A stretch of 64,000 nt of DNA from Undaria pinnatifida. Its lineage: Eukaryota; Sar; Phaeophyceae; Laminariales; Alariaceae. Every line of letters starts with the position of its first letter. The stretch's first letter is position 1. The DNA lies in assembly GCA_012845835.1 (NCBI GenBank), contig JABAKD010000012.1, positions 3,027,570 through 3,091,569 on the forward strand. Direction: 5' to 3'. Positions 22,489 to 34,048 of the stretch are shown here, piece after piece. The notes below the pieces were generated by a model. It was given only the letters and a program-made list of their open reading frames with translations. It had not been told where the DNA came from and ran no database searches. The position numbers and the translations under genes were made by a program.

Positions 22489-24200
22489 TCAGGACGATGA
22501 TGGCCAGACCCAGACTTCAGTCTCTTGGGCAGGACGCTCCCCCCCTCGCCCCCCCCCCTCCCCCCCGCTACGTAGAGCTGCCGACGGTGGGCGGTGCTGC
22601 TGTGGCATTCGCGTGTCGTTCTGAAGCTCTACAGCTCTCCAAGCCATGCCATTTTCGCTGGAATGACTCTGCCCCCTCCTCGATCCGTCGAAACCGTCTT
22701 CCCGGCCTTCTGTGCAGCCTTTCGCCACCTTTCGAATAATGCCAAATTCAGTCATATCTTCCTCCAGGCGCACCATCCATTCCTTCTCTTGCCCCCCAGA
22801 GTAGCCATTACCCCCAACCAGCTCACCAATCATCACCCTCCGCGGCCGTCGCCCCCCCCCCATGCGGCACAAATCCAGCGAACAAATCCTCCGTTTCCGC
22901 ACTGTCGCCTCTATGCTCTCGGATGTTACCTTGGCAAGCGCGTCAGTGTACGAGAGGATACGGTCGTCGCGCTTCCGTTTTGTTTAGCCGAGGCATCGGT
23001 GGAGCATGGAGTGGTGAACATGTTGTATCCTGTCGTAGTCAAGCTTGTTCGGGCTCCACGTCACGCGCCCGTCGAGTAGTATCTTGATAATCTCGGCTTT
23101 CAGCATCCGCACCTTCAATCGTAAGCGCACACCCTGGTGGTCACAGATTCCATATTGTACCGCTGGAAGTACGCCCAGGCTCTTTGAAGACGTTGCGTTA
23201 TCTCAACGCTGAGGTCTCTATCTGCGCTGATAGTCCCGCCCAAGTACACAAATTTGGTCGTTTGTTTGTATGCCTGGCCGGCTGCATTGACTGATGGTGA
23301 ACTTCCCCCCATATTTTGTCTGCAGGCGCATGATCTCCGTTTTGGTCTCGGAGACCTTAAGCCCGGATGCCGAGCACGCAATCACGATCACCGCCATCAC
23401 CCTCTCCAGCCCTTCTGGTGATTGCGATAGGTATCGTCAGCGTACAGCACACCCCAGATGCTCTGCGCCTCCTCCTCCTCCTCCTCCTTCTCCTCCTCCT
23501 CCTCCCCCCCCCCGCCCGTCGACTTTGTCCGCTCGTGGTTTGCCCTTCTTCTCCCCCTTCCCATTCTTCCATTGGAGCTTGGTGTCCATGATGGCTGCAT
23601 CCGCGAGGAAGTGTTTCTCGGCCGCACGAAGTACCGCCTTGACAAACATGTTGAACAGCAGTGGCGCGAGCAATACACCCTTCCTTGCCGAAGACCTTGC
23701 CCCATGTCGAACTTATCCGAGCACTCCCATCATCCAACCGCACGCAAGCTTGCATGCCGTCGGGGAATTGGCGAATGAAAGCGAGCATTCTCACTGGCAC
23801 GCAAAAACGAACAAGGAAGACAGCCCACAGCAGGGTTCGGTCGACGGAGTCATATGCTTTGGTGAGATCGATGAAGCACAAGTACAAGGGGGTGTCCTTC
23901 TTCTGCGCCAGTTCCTACAGGCGTCGTACTACGAACATCATGTCAACCGCTGAGCGCTGGGGTCTAATCCCACGCTGTTCCTCCGGCAAACTGTTCTCGC
24001 GTTCACAGTAGTCACTAAGGCGACCCGCGATGAGTTTGAGGAGTGCTTCGCCGGCGTGAGCCACGAGGGAGATGCCACGGTACTCGCCACACTCCATCCG
24101 ATCATTCTTCGTGTGTGCAGCACCTTGATCGATGCATGTGTTCATTGTTGCGGAACTCCACCTCCCCTCCACACAGCGACGATGATATCATGGAACCTTC
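22489..24200 (-). pseudogene. LINE (non-LTR retrotransposon) reverse transcriptase, frameshifted
   Basis: The domain order is clear on the minus strand. At 23915-24172 are [20 protein letters not shown] and [19 protein letters not shown], the RT finger region. At 23760-23887 is [14 protein letters not shown], containing the first catalytic Asp. At about 23640-23690, in another frame, is GQGLRQGRV, the template-grip motif. Near 23430, LYADDTY carries the AD-D catalytic pair. At 23115-23381 are AAGQAYKQTTKFVYLGGTIS and RLQRAWAYFQRY, the usual C-terminal segment. At 22620-22902 is the tail, with GELVGGNGYSGGQEKEWMV. At least four frame changes break it, and a Glu/Gly-rich microsatellite (23455-23515) is inserted between the grip motif and the active site. 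The 5' part (endonuclease) is absent, as in a typical 5'-truncated LINE. Confidence 0.88.
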
Positions 24201-25205
24201 CGAGCGTGTCGTGTCGCCCACTTACTGGTTTGAAACCTGTTCAAGGAAAATCACAACCTTGACAAAGGACAACTCGATTCACGCATCGCCGCCAGCTTCA
24301 GGTCAGAGCGCAAAGACCACACGTGGTGCTGTTTGCCTGTATACGTGGACTGCTTGGTTCACTTATTCGACGCCCGCCAACGACTTCTACCTAGACAAGA
24401 TAACAGGATCACCAGCCGGCTCCTCTCCTGCCAAAAATCGACAGCCGTTCCGGCGTGGCGAGCCCCTCACAACCTCGAAACCAAACGCCAGTCGTGACCC
24501 GCATCGCCTATCGCCACTGCTGGTTTTGGCGAGAAGCGGCCAGGGTCGTCTTCTTGGAAGGAATCACAGGTTTGTAACACCGCCGTGATGGCGTGGGGGC
24601 TCTTTTGACTTGTGCGTGTGAGCAAGCATCTGCCTTTCTCATCTCGGCTTTCCGCATTCGGCCAGCTCCTAAATCTGAGAGTTGCGTGGGCTCTTTGAAA
24701 ACTGCTGCGTGTGGAAATGGCTTTCTTCAAAATATGAGAGCGTTTTCTTTAGAACTATGTTTCTGCAGGAACTGTGACAAGCGGTCCACTTAAATCCAAA
24801 AAACAAACTGGTGTGAAGCTGCAGGATTTCCCTTTCAATATTGGGATATTTAATCTATTAATAGAAAAATATCTAGTTCACAACTGTCAAATGATGAAGA
24901 AAAAAAGAAGAAAAAAACGAACAAAAAAACAGCTGGACACAAAAAAGAGAGCGAAACAGGACAACACGTGAAAGATATGTAATAATGTCTGCACAGTCTA
25001 GACTTTGACGGAACGGGAGTGGAAACATCGGAAAATAGGGTAGCAGTAGGGGGGGGGGTGGTTCCAAACAAAAAATAGGAGGCTCTCAGCAGCAGCAGCA
25101 GCAGCAACAACAGCCAAGCAAAAGCACAGCAGCAGCGAGCATCGGACGCTGGCACCTGTAGAAATATAAGGAAGTAGTGTCTACACAGCGACAGCAACAG
25201 CAGTA
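24200..25205. other. No gene recognised
   Basis: Low-complexity A-rich DNA at 24890-24960 and a CAG-rich patch at 25085-25140. No domain, RNA or named repeat was seen. Confidence 0.5.
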
Positions 25206-25210
25206 GTAGT

Positions 25211-27660
25211 ATGGAGGATCGACGGCAACAGCATAGAGGATACAGAGACGGCACGGGGTGGCACCGAACGCCATCTATGGCAATCATGCCTGGGAAGGAA
25301 CCATACGAGGACGTGTCATCATCGCAAGAAAGAGAAGAAGGGTTTCAGGCGAAGATCAGAAAGCTGAGAAAAGGGCTGGACGAGGCAAAGCGACTGAGGA
25401 AAGAAGGGCTGGACAAGCGCGGAAAAGTGGGGGGAGCAACAGAAGGAAGCGATGAGGTCGGGAAAGAAAAAAAATCCGACTGACCAAACAGAAGGCAACC
25501 AGACAGCGAGCAACGGCCTTACCGGTGAGAGAGATCATTCGGAGGCGTCGAGCAGGGGTGGAGCCAAGGGAGGAGATGGTAGACGGGAAGGGGAGAGGTG
25601 GAAACAGAACTTCGAGAGCGAAGTAGGGAAAGAGGTCCGTAGGAGGATGCACGATAGAGAGGCCAGCAGATACATGACAAATGACAATGTTGAATATGCT
25701 AGCAATCCACGGCAGCACGAGCGGCACAGGGAGCAGCGTGACCAAGACATGCGACACCAGCGCGAGCCATGGAGCAGCATAAGCGAAACTCACTAGCGCC
25801 GGGGCGTTTCCTATGAGACGGAGGCCTGGCGGGGCAGGAATTATTTGGCCACGGGTTATTTCAAAGGCAGATAGGTGCACAATAGAGTCGAATCCAAGAG
25901 ACGAGGAGATGGAAAGCCGGAGGCGGAGGCCCGCAGATAGAGCCTACGACCGAGGACGGCTGCTTGACGCATCGGACGGAAGGGGGAGACGGGAACGGTG
26001 GGAAGGAATGGGTTAAGGCCAGCTAGCCGACCCAACAGCCGAGGACGGTTATAGGGTGGGGAAGGAGGGAGGAACCGGGATGGGAAGATGGGTGCCGGGG
26101 GGGAGAAGAAGAGGCAAGCACCGGGATCGAACGGCCGAGGACGGCTGGTGGGCTAGTGAGCCAAAGGGTAGAGGCCCAAGGACGGGGTAACAAGCCGAGG
26201 GATTGCTGTCGGGTGACGGTGGGAGGACGGACCGACGGGAGGCCTAGCGGGGGGTGGGGGGGTATGGACATCAGAGGAGGGGAAGGGGGGGGGCAGCAGG
26301 ATGGGAAGATAGGGAAGCAGCACGGAAGTGTAAGAGAAGGGAAAGGTTTGGAGAGGAGGGGTGGAAGTGGGGAAGCAGCAAGACTGACAGGGACTCAGGG
26401 CCCGGCAGTTTTATCAGGTAGTCGGAACCATCACCATTGACGCAGGCGATGGATATGTTGGTAATCATGCGGGGGGTAATCAGGGCAGACGGCGGCATAC
26501 TGCATGCGGTTCGGTGAAGGAACGGGCGATGTCCTCGCTGTATAGCGAACGGCTTTCCTATAAACAGAAAAGGGGAAGGGGGACCTGATGCGTTTATCCG
26601 ACTTTGACCTGACCGCGTACTCGAGGACTTGGAAGTCGGGAAAGCAGAGAAACACGGTTAAGACAGCATTGTCAGGCCGGGTGTAGGCCGAGTTGGGGGT
26701 TATATTGCACATGGCGAGCCTCGCGACGGACGAGGGCACGACTATCGGACGGGGAGCGTTAGACCGGGTGGAAACGCTTCGGGAGACGCTGTTTTAAGGC
26801 ATAGAGGAGGGTGTAAACCATTTTTTTTGTGATAACCAGTAGAGGGGTAGAGTTTTAATCCTGCCAGGACGAGTTAGGGACGCGTTTCTGTGGACCCGGT
26901 GGCGTTGGGGCCAGTGGACGCAAGCGCTAAGGCTGAAGCGAAGGGGAAACACGTGACGAACGGGGACAGAGGCCGGGCCGTTGCCGAGCCCGGATATCAA
27001 GGCCACGCAGGCGTGGCTGGAAGTGGCGCCGCTATGCATAAAGGGGGGGGCGAGTGGAGGGATTGGGGGGGGGGGGGGGGGGGGGTACTCAATTTGTGCA
27101 TGGCCGTAGTCGTATATATGATCATAGACCATCGCATCCGTACTATGCCGGGACGGAGAACGTCGGATTTTCACCAAATAGGCAGACATTGCTTGCACCA
27201 AGCGCGAAGGTGGGGGGAGGGAGGGGACGAAAAGAGCAACCGGCTGAGAAAGCGGGGGCAGGGGGAAATGGTATGCCAGGGGAACGGAAGGGGGATGGGA
27301 GAAAGAAGGGGGATGGCAGCAGGGAGTGCTACTTCTTTCAGAACAATGGGTTTTCCTCGTACATGAAGAAGTGGGAGGATTGCAAGTTCGAGCACGGGGG
27401 CGAGAACGGAGGGAAAGAAACGCGGGAGGGGAAGTGGCGGGGAGAAAAGCGTTCCGCACCGGATGGGGAAGAAGAGGGAGAAGAAGAACCAGAAAGACAA
27501 ATGAGAACACGGGCTCTGCGGGGGTGCAAGGCCAACCAAGGACAAGCGAGGACCGAGGGACGCGTGCGGGTACAGTGAAGGTCGCCGTGCGACCCGGAAA
27601 GGCTGGAACGCCAACGTCGCGGAGGGGCCGATACCAGGGTCGGCCAAAACCGGTCAACTC
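25211..27660 (+). pseudogene. Gag-like ORF1 of a DIRS-like retrotransposon (decayed)
   Basis: Highly charged plus-strand frames at 25211-25483, 25452-25796 and 26890-27578 follow one another with frame shifts. The first has coiled-coil-like KIRKLRKGLDEAKRLRKEG. Near 26586-26640 is a FDLTAYSRTWKS-type stretch. At about 27325-27395 is a C-x3-H ending (ECYFFQNN ... EDCKFEHGG) that resembles a damaged CCCH zinc finger, as found in the first ORF of many retroelements. It precedes an RT/RNase H region in the same orientation, so I read it as the structural ORF of that element. Assignment rests on position, charge and the finger-like end. Confidence 0.5.
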
Positions 27661-28620
27661 AGGTGAAGCAAGAAAGGGACGCGGGGCAGAAGCAAGAAAG
27701 GGACGCGGGGCAGGGGGAGTAGGGGAGAGGGGTCAGAGGGGAACAGAGGGGGGGGGGGCGGCACGAGAGAAAGTTAGAGGGGGCGCAGTAGGTTGCGGGA
27801 GGGAGGGGAGAAGACGCGAAAAAGCGCTTCCAAACGGGGGGGGCGCGAAGTGTACGGTAATGGAGCCGCCCATGATCAGGAACGGGGCGTTTGTGGCAAT
27901 GGGGCCGGAGGGCTGGGAGAAAAAAAAACGCGCGGGGGGAAATGGGGGAGGGTAACGGCCGTCAGGTTGCGCAATAGAAGAAACGGGGGCTGAGTGGCAA
28001 AGGGGCCGCGTAAAGAGGGATGAAGGGAGTGTGGGGCAACGTGGCCACCCACGACCAGGGAGGGAGGGACCACGGAGACGGGGTTGCGCACTACGGGGAA
28101 GGGGGAGCCAGTGGCAAGGGGGCCGAAGGGCTGCCAGGCAAAAGGGTCTCACGGGGAAAAGTGGAGGAAGACATTGGCAACCAGGCTGCGCAAAGGAAGA
28201 ACAAGGGGGGGGGGGCAAAGGGGCCGTGCAAAGAGGAAGGAGGGGAGCGGGCGGAAGCGGGGCCAAGGAGGTGATGCGTCGCACAGGGGTCGTGTACAGG
28301 GGGGGGGCGGGGAGAGTGCGGCAACGGAGCCGTGCACGATAAGAAAAGGAAGAACGGGAAAGCGATCCAACGGTGGAGGGGGGCGATGGAGCACCTGGGG
28401 AAGACGGGGGAAGACGCCGATGCGAAAGATCGACCAGTTGGGGTCTTGCCAGAATTGGGGTGAGAGACGTTTCAAAGGCAAAGAGGGGATGTGGGGAGGG
28501 TGGTGTGGGAGTTGGGAGCAGAGCTGCTCGCATCACATATTGACATTGGGCGGGTGGAGGATTTTTTCGGGTAGCGACACAGTATCGATCAATTCGCACT
28601 GCTGAAATAGAGAGCGAGGA
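27660..28620. repeat. Purine-rich degenerate tandem repeat
   Basis: Imperfect units of roughly 80-110 bp with aagaaagggacgcggggcag, tggcaa-ggggccg-agg and ggttgcgcaa-like parts. It lies between the gag-like and RT parts of the DIRS-like element. The long Pro-rich minus frame here (27733-28755) is antisense to the repeat and runs into a MITE. Confidence 0.55.
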
Positions 28621-28625
28621 AGTCG

Positions 28626-28861
28626 TTCTACGGTAGCCCCCCCAACTTTTCTTTGACGAAATCGCTGGCTTCATAACCAGCTCCCGGTCGTATCTCCTGA
28701 AATACGGTTTCCCTCGACACCCCGACGTCATCCATCGATAGGCCTTTGCACACAAGAAAATGTATGGATACTTTGTTTTTAATTGTATCCTTCCTTGTGT
28801 CGAGCAGCCATGAAGCGTTCGTTAAAGAAAATCACTATTTTTCGGGGCGGCCATCGTAGAA
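28626..28861. mobile_element. MITE family M2 (TIR TTCTACGGTAGCCCCCC), copy 1
   Basis: Starts ttctacggtagcccccccaa and ends ggccatcgtagaa, which is an imperfect inverted copy. Internal landmarks shared with 54190-54470 and 55770-56016 are cagctcccgg, cgtatctcctgaaata (variants), caccccgacgtcat and ggagcagccatga. AGTC lies just outside each end (28621-28624 and 28864-28867), a possible 4-bp target duplication. At 236 bp it is non-autonomous. It sits between the gag-like and RT regions of the DIRS-like element, so it probably inserted into it. Confidence 0.8.
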
Positions 28862-28877
28862 TTAGTCGAGGGTAAGC

Positions 28878-30780
28878 GTGTTGGTGGACGTAGGCGCCGG
28901 AGGTAACCTCGAGCGGGAGCCGGCATGCGGAAACTATAGTAGAGCCAGAGAGCACGAGGCCGAGGCATGGGAGAAAGCGGTGAGAGACGTCAAGACGGGA
29001 ATGGCGGTCGCGATGCCCATGAGATTGGCGCGGATGGTGCGAGGTTTGCGGATTAATCCGGTGGGGGTGGTGGAAGAGAAAGGGAAGAGGAGAGTAGTCC
29101 ACGATTCGACGTACAGCGCCGAACCGGAGGCGCGGGGGGGGGGTGGAGGGTCAGAAAACGAGACGCCGTACTGGAACCAGATTCCGGAATTCTATCTGGT
29201 GGATGTGAGGCCAAATTATCAGGAGGGTACTGGGGCAGAGGGACAAAGTCGGGAGGGGAAGGAGTGTCCTGACACAGAAGACGGGCGTGAAGAATACCTT
29301 TCGGCAGGTAGGAGTGGACCCGGCGGGGGCAGCGATTTCGGATAGGTGCTGAGCGGTTACTTGTTTATCGACTTGCGGCTGCTGTTCGGATGGAGGTGGA
29401 GACTTGGGTGATGGGGGGTGTTTGCCAACGCGTTCCAACAGGCATAGCTGCAGACGACAAAGGCATCAACAACGACTCTGGCCGTAGGTTGGTAGGCCAC
29501 GGCGCATGTCCGCATAGCAGGGCATACGGGCATGGCGGTGGAGCCGTTGCCGCAGGGCTGCAATAATCAAGTAGAGGGGGGGCGGACGGAAGACCTCGCG
29601 CGGGTAGTGATCTTCGTGGACGAAGCGATATCGGTGGAGATGCGGTGGGAAGCAGACGAAGGGAGGTGCCTAGCGCTGTCGCAGGCGCTGGCGTCGAATC
29701 ACCACCAGGCGACGGGAGAGAGAGCGGAGGGGGAGAAGCCTCTGCTGTCGCACCAAGGGGTGACGGACTGACCCCCTGGGCAGGAAGTGCTGGGTTTCGA
29801 CCTAGACACGCGGAGAGAATGGCGATATCCCTACCGCGCTGGAAGATCGACGAGTTACGGAAAACGCCAGAGGATTGGCCCGGGGAGAGGAACAAGGCGA
29901 CAGTACGGGAGGTTCTCGTGCTAGCACGGAAACTTCACCACGTGGCGTATGTAATCAGACCAGAGGAAGGTGTTCGTGCGGCAGCGTCTGCAGCTGAGCA
30001 AGCTACATTCTATTGGGCAAGAGAAAGCGGGGGAGGGGGGGGGGCGTGGGGAAAGGGTAGGAGGAAGGCAGAAGCAAAGAAGGCAGAAGCAAAGAAGGCA
30101 GAAGCAGGGAGGTACTGGAGTTGACGAAAGAGTTCATGGTAGATGAGGAGAGAAGGAGATAGTGCCTGACGGAAAGCTTCAGCGGGAAGCGGAGAGGAGT
30201 TGGCGGCGCCGTTGTTCCCGTTCGTGAAACAGCCCCACAGGAGAACATCGTTTTCGAATGCCTCGGTCGAGGTGGTAGGGGGGCTGTTCCTGGAGACAAG
30301 GGTGTACTGGAGGTTTACGCTGACTGATGAAAGGGAGGCCGGTGAGGAGTAAAAAGGGAGGGGATGAGAACCGGCTATCCATCAATGTTCTGGAGCTGTT
30401 GGGGACGGCGATGACGGCGCTTGTGATTATGGTGATCAGGAAGGAGAGGCCAGCGAGGAGGGGGGAGATGGTGATGATGAGGCGGGATAGTTCTTCGGCG
30501 GTATAATGGGTGATGAACTGCAAGGGAGGCAAAGGAGAAGAGAGATCGTGCGGGATGATGACAATCTTGGGGGCGTTGGGGCAGATAAGGGGGTGGTGCT
30601 TCCAGGCGAAACACTTGAGGGGCGTGAAGAACGTCTTAGCAGACGAGATAACGAGGTGGAAGGGAGATGAAATCCAACCGAGGCTGACCAAAGAATGCCC
30701 CGCCGCTACGTGGCCGGCACAGGAACTTGGAGTGAAAGGAGCGGGGATGTGTTAGAAGATTGCGTGCGCAGCTACGCACT
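28878..30780 (+). pseudogene. DIRS-like reverse transcriptase / RNase H (decayed)
   Basis: RT entry motif at about 29040-29110: GLRINPVGVVEEKGKRRVVH. After a stop, about 29343-29420 has the fingers/palm segment GYLFIDLRLLFGWR. At 29600-29640 VVIFVDEAISVEMRW corresponds to the catalytic box, where the usual V-D-D is now V-D-E. At 29818-29940 are AISLPRWKIDELR and ATVREVLVLARKLHHVAYVI, the RT-RNase H connection. At 30370-30400 is INVLELLGTAMTAL, and at about 30600-30680 CFQAKHLRGVKNVLADEITR, both RNase H. Frames 0 and 2 alternate and stops are present. In this family a tyrosine recombinase normally follows; here the homology ends and the CATGG array begins at about 30.9 kb. The DIRS label is inferred from RT motif style; gypsy-like is the alternative. 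Confidence 0.75.
30050..30115 (+). repeat. Short tandem repeat gcagaagcaaagaag
   Basis: Three to four 15-bp units inside the decayed RT region. They add Lys/Ala/Glu residues in frame. Confidence 0.8.
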
Positions 30781-31401
30781 TGGGCGAGTTGGGAAGTTGA
30801 CCCGGGGGACTTATGCGTAAGGTTGGAGATGTGAGTGAGCTGGAGGGTCGTGAGAGGGAAAGGAGACTGGTTGCGGAGGGAGTTGGACCAGTGGGAATTG
30901 GAAGAACTGGAAGTTTTCATGGAAGTATCAGAAGCTTCCATGGAAGCACTGATAGTATCGGACACCTATACGGATGTGGTGGAAACCTACCGAGAAAGTG
31001 GTGTAAGCGCCCGTGAAAAATGGAGGCCACATGGAAGTACTGGAACTTTCCATATGGAGGTGGTGAAATTTCCCATGGAAGTTTCCACGAGAGTAACAAA
31101 CTGCTCCCGTGGTATTACCGAAGTACTGAAAGCTTCCATGGACGTACTGGGAGTTTTCATGGAGCGAACACTGGAAGCTCCCATGGAGGGAATATTGATA
31201 GTCCACGGAGAAGTCATCCCACCGTAGGGGGTTGCACGTTTTGGGCCAAAACGTCCCTGGACAATTGAGCTCCTCACTTGAGGTACTGCCGGTTAACGAA
31301 GTAATTTCACAAGCACATGTTGTTTTAAGACTAAAGTATAGAAGGTTGGTCAGGTTGTGCGAACGAATGCCTCCGAAGGCATGTAGTATCGGGTGAGATA
31401 C

Positions 31402-31427
31402 TGAGCTCCTCATGTGAGGAGCTCAGG
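31402..31427. repeat. 26-bp perfect palindrome
   Basis: CTGAGCTCCTCA and TGAGGAGCTCAG flank TG. The surrounding 31358-31465 block is related to the flanks of the MITE at 54190-54470. Confidence 0.9.
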
Positions 31428-31507
31428 GACTGGTGCTGCAACCTTACCGTGGGATGGCTCGGAAGTGGTGACAAATTCCACGAAAGTGGTCCAGGTACCC
31501 ATGGAAG

Positions 31508-31565
31508 TGGCGTGAGCCTAACCCTAGGACGCTATCCCTAACCCTAACCTCCACCCTAACTTCTT
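31508..31565 (-). repeat. Degenerate telomere-like tract
   Basis: The plus strand shows cctaaccctaggac, tatccctaaccctaacc and accctaac. These are TTAGGG variants on the minus strand, inside the CATGG array. Confidence 0.7.
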
Positions 31566-32369
31566 TCCGTGGACGTTTCCAGAACTTCCATGAAAAGCAA
31601 ACGAATTTCAATGTATTACTCCACGGTACCTCCACCACAACTTACACATAAGCTTCCCCTGCCGTATAAGCTTCCACCGCTGACATGGAAGCCGTTTCCA
31701 TTGAAACTTCCAGCACTTTCATGAAAGCTTTCATGGCAGTCCTATGAAAACGTTTGTTCCCTCTGGGTAGAAAAGTTCTGTAGGTCCTCCCGTTGCTTCT
31801 ACGGAAACTTGGACGAAAGTACATGGAAGTATTACGCTTCCACGGAAGCATGGGATTGTTACACTTCCATGGAACCATTGAAGTATTGCACTTCCATGGA
31901 AGCATGGAAGTATTACACTTCCTCCATGAAAGCAGTGCAAGTTTCCAATCAGCTTACATGGACGTAGTGGAAGTTTTCATGGAACTTCTAAGAAAGCTTC
32001 CAAGCTTCCACCACTTCAACGAAAGCTTCCACGGAAGACGATGGAAGCGCCGATGGAAGCTGCTTACCATGTCGAAGTAGCGGAAGCTTCCGCTACTTAC
32101 GCAGAAAATTGCATGAAATCTTTCTGAGAACCTTCCACTACTTCCACCACTTCCATGGAAACTTCCACTAGTCCCATGGGAACTCCCACATCTTCCATGG
32201 AAGGTTCCGCGATTTCCATGGAAGCAAAAGAGAAAGTAATGGAAGCTTCCATGGAAGTAGTAGAATCTTCCATGGCAGTGATGGAAACTTGTGGAAGCGA
32301 CGGAACCGGCAATATGCAGGGCGCGCGCCGTAAAATGCCCGTTCGGCATCTAGCAGATTCCGGCCGTGC

Positions 32370-33900
32370 CAAGAGATTTCCCCGGCATTAAATACGGTAC
32401 CGGCATTATTAAACAAGCCTTACGCAGGAACCACTGCTGTAGTGCCACGGTGTTGGTGGCATCGACCACGGTGCTCATGTCGTCTAGCTCGCGCGGAGGG
32501 AGGCAATTGATATAATCGTGTTGGCCGTGACTCCTAAGACCGACAGAGATGCCATCCATGCACGCAAACGCTTCCACTCCTTCTCGCTCGAATTCCTCTA
32601 TGAATCGCTCTAGACCCGGTCTCAACGCCAAGGAGAATATTGCCGACCCTATGGGGTCCCTCTGCTGGACACCACTGGACCAAGCGATCGTCCTGGTTTC
32701 CCCGGAGTTTATCCGAAAAAACGCTTCCGCTGGTCTTGTGTCGCGAAACGTGGCTACTAAGAGCGTGAGCACTGACACGCAGTTGGTTGGCCACCTGGGT
32801 ATTAGACACCGCCGCTCTTTTCACGGTGCTGAAGACGTTGGAGCAATCGTCGATAGTGTGCCGGTTGCCCGTCTCGTGTAGCGTTCGTGCTCAAAGTCCC
32901 ACATGCTCCATACCCCCTGGCACCGCGACCCCAAACTTTATCACCTCACGGTTGACATCCTCCAGCCGAGACTGCCACTGTAGTATAGCCCCTGCCGTGG
33001 TGTTCCTTCTCCATGTCATGCCCACAAAAGACGACCGGCTCTTTTCACCCAACGCAGCGAGGCTGGACAGCAAGAAGGGCTGCCAGAACTCAGGCGGCAA
33101 CGCGTCCGGCTTGCCCACGATTCTTCGCCACCAGGCCGTCATGCTCCGACCGAACTCCTCCCGGACAATGTCGGTGGGGATAATGGACTGCAGGTGCGCG
33201 AATCGTTGACCGTCGTTTCAGGGGGGCAATAGGGCGCTGCCGGAGCCGATGACGTCGAGGAGTATCTGAGAGTCTTACGCATCGTGCGGGCGCTACGGGC
33301 GGGCATGTATATCCCCTACCTCGCAGGCGCTCACTAGCGCCGCATTCGTCGCGGCCGTGAAAACGGCGATGCATTTTTTCTGGCGAGAATTTAGCCGCCA
33401 ACCCGGCCCACGTCTCCTCGTTGCCAGCTGAGCGCGGCTCTGCGAAAAGGATGGCTGCTGGTATTTTCACCTCACCCGTATGACAACACGCCGACGACGC
33501 CCGCTCGATCTACTCCTCCTCCTAATCGTTTTTGGCGGCCTCCCAATAGTTCGGGTCCCCTCGCCTGGTGTACGCCATCAGCCGCGGGGGCAAGAGGGAC
33601 ATGAAACCACTCTACGCAAACGTGAACCTCTGTCGCCTCTATATCCGGCCGTCAGGTCAATTGGTGCAAGGCCGGCATACTATACCAAATTTTAACCGCC
33701 GGCAGGAGAGAGTTCGGCGTCGCCGAGTCCTGGTTGGGCCGGTGCCCTCCCATGACGTGGTTGAGGATGCGACGAACGTGAACGCTCAGGCGCGCGTGCG
33801 TGCCTGCCTGTTGCGGCTACACTTGCTTTCCGGTGCCAAAGCCTTGCAGCAGGTCCTCCAAGGAAATGTCATCAAGCGATAACCCTACTCGTACACGCAC
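32370..33900 (-). pseudogene. Non-LTR retrotransposon, N-terminal and RT part (truncated)
   Basis: Reading leftward on the minus strand, about 33800-33883 has LDDISLEDLLQGFGTG. Then 33400-33470 has IPAAILFAEPRSAGNEETWA. At 32891-33142 are WRRIVGKPDALPPEFWQPF and FVGMTWRRNTTAGAILQW. At about 32880-32930 GVAVPGGMEHVGL follows. At 32530-32780 are TRPAEAFFRINSGETRTIA and GVQQRDPIGSAIFSLALRPG, the RT motif before the active site, then FACMDGISVGL at the position of the catalytic Met-Asp-Asp. The second Asp is Gly, so it could not be active. Several frame shifts occur. Homology stops at about 32370 where the CATGG array begins. Confidence 0.75.
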
Positions 33901-34048
33901 TACTGTTTCATAATTTGCCTTCCGGTTTCAGTGCATTTTGCCGCAATACACCAGAAACCACCGCTAACTCTTCCCCAACACGTTCTCCTTGACTGCGTGT
34001 ACTCACTTTCATACAAGTGAATATACCCCCTTTTACATAGGCTTTGCT

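Larger units (their letters stand above)
30905..32300. repeat. CATGG-palindrome array (CTTCCATGGAAG core)
   Basis: The self-complementary core CTTCCATGGAAG and one- or two-base variants (tttcatggaa, ttccacggaag) recur dozens of times over 1.4 kb. They are often 15, 30 or 45 bp apart. Because the core is a palindrome, all frames on both strands show SMEV/VSMEV or LPWK strings. A telomere-like tract (31515-31560) and a long palindrome (31402-31427) interrupt it. The array starts where the DIRS-like RT homology stops and ends just before a non-LTR RT fragment. Confidence 0.85.

Noticed and set aside
23437-23673. Separate Glu/Gly-rich gene
   Set aside because: It is a GAG/GGA microsatellite inside the LINE RT, between two RT motifs.
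26794-27657. A 287-codon minus frame
   Set aside because: Antisense to the gag-like region of the DIRS-like element; no domain and low-complexity composition.
27733-28755. A 340-codon Pro-rich minus-strand open frame
   Set aside because: It is antisense to a purine-rich tandem repeat and ends inside a MITE; low stop density is a composition effect.
30905-32300. Heat-shock-element array
   Set aside because: The motif is TTC-CATG-GAA with a 4-base spacer; heat-shock elements have two bases between TTC and GAA.
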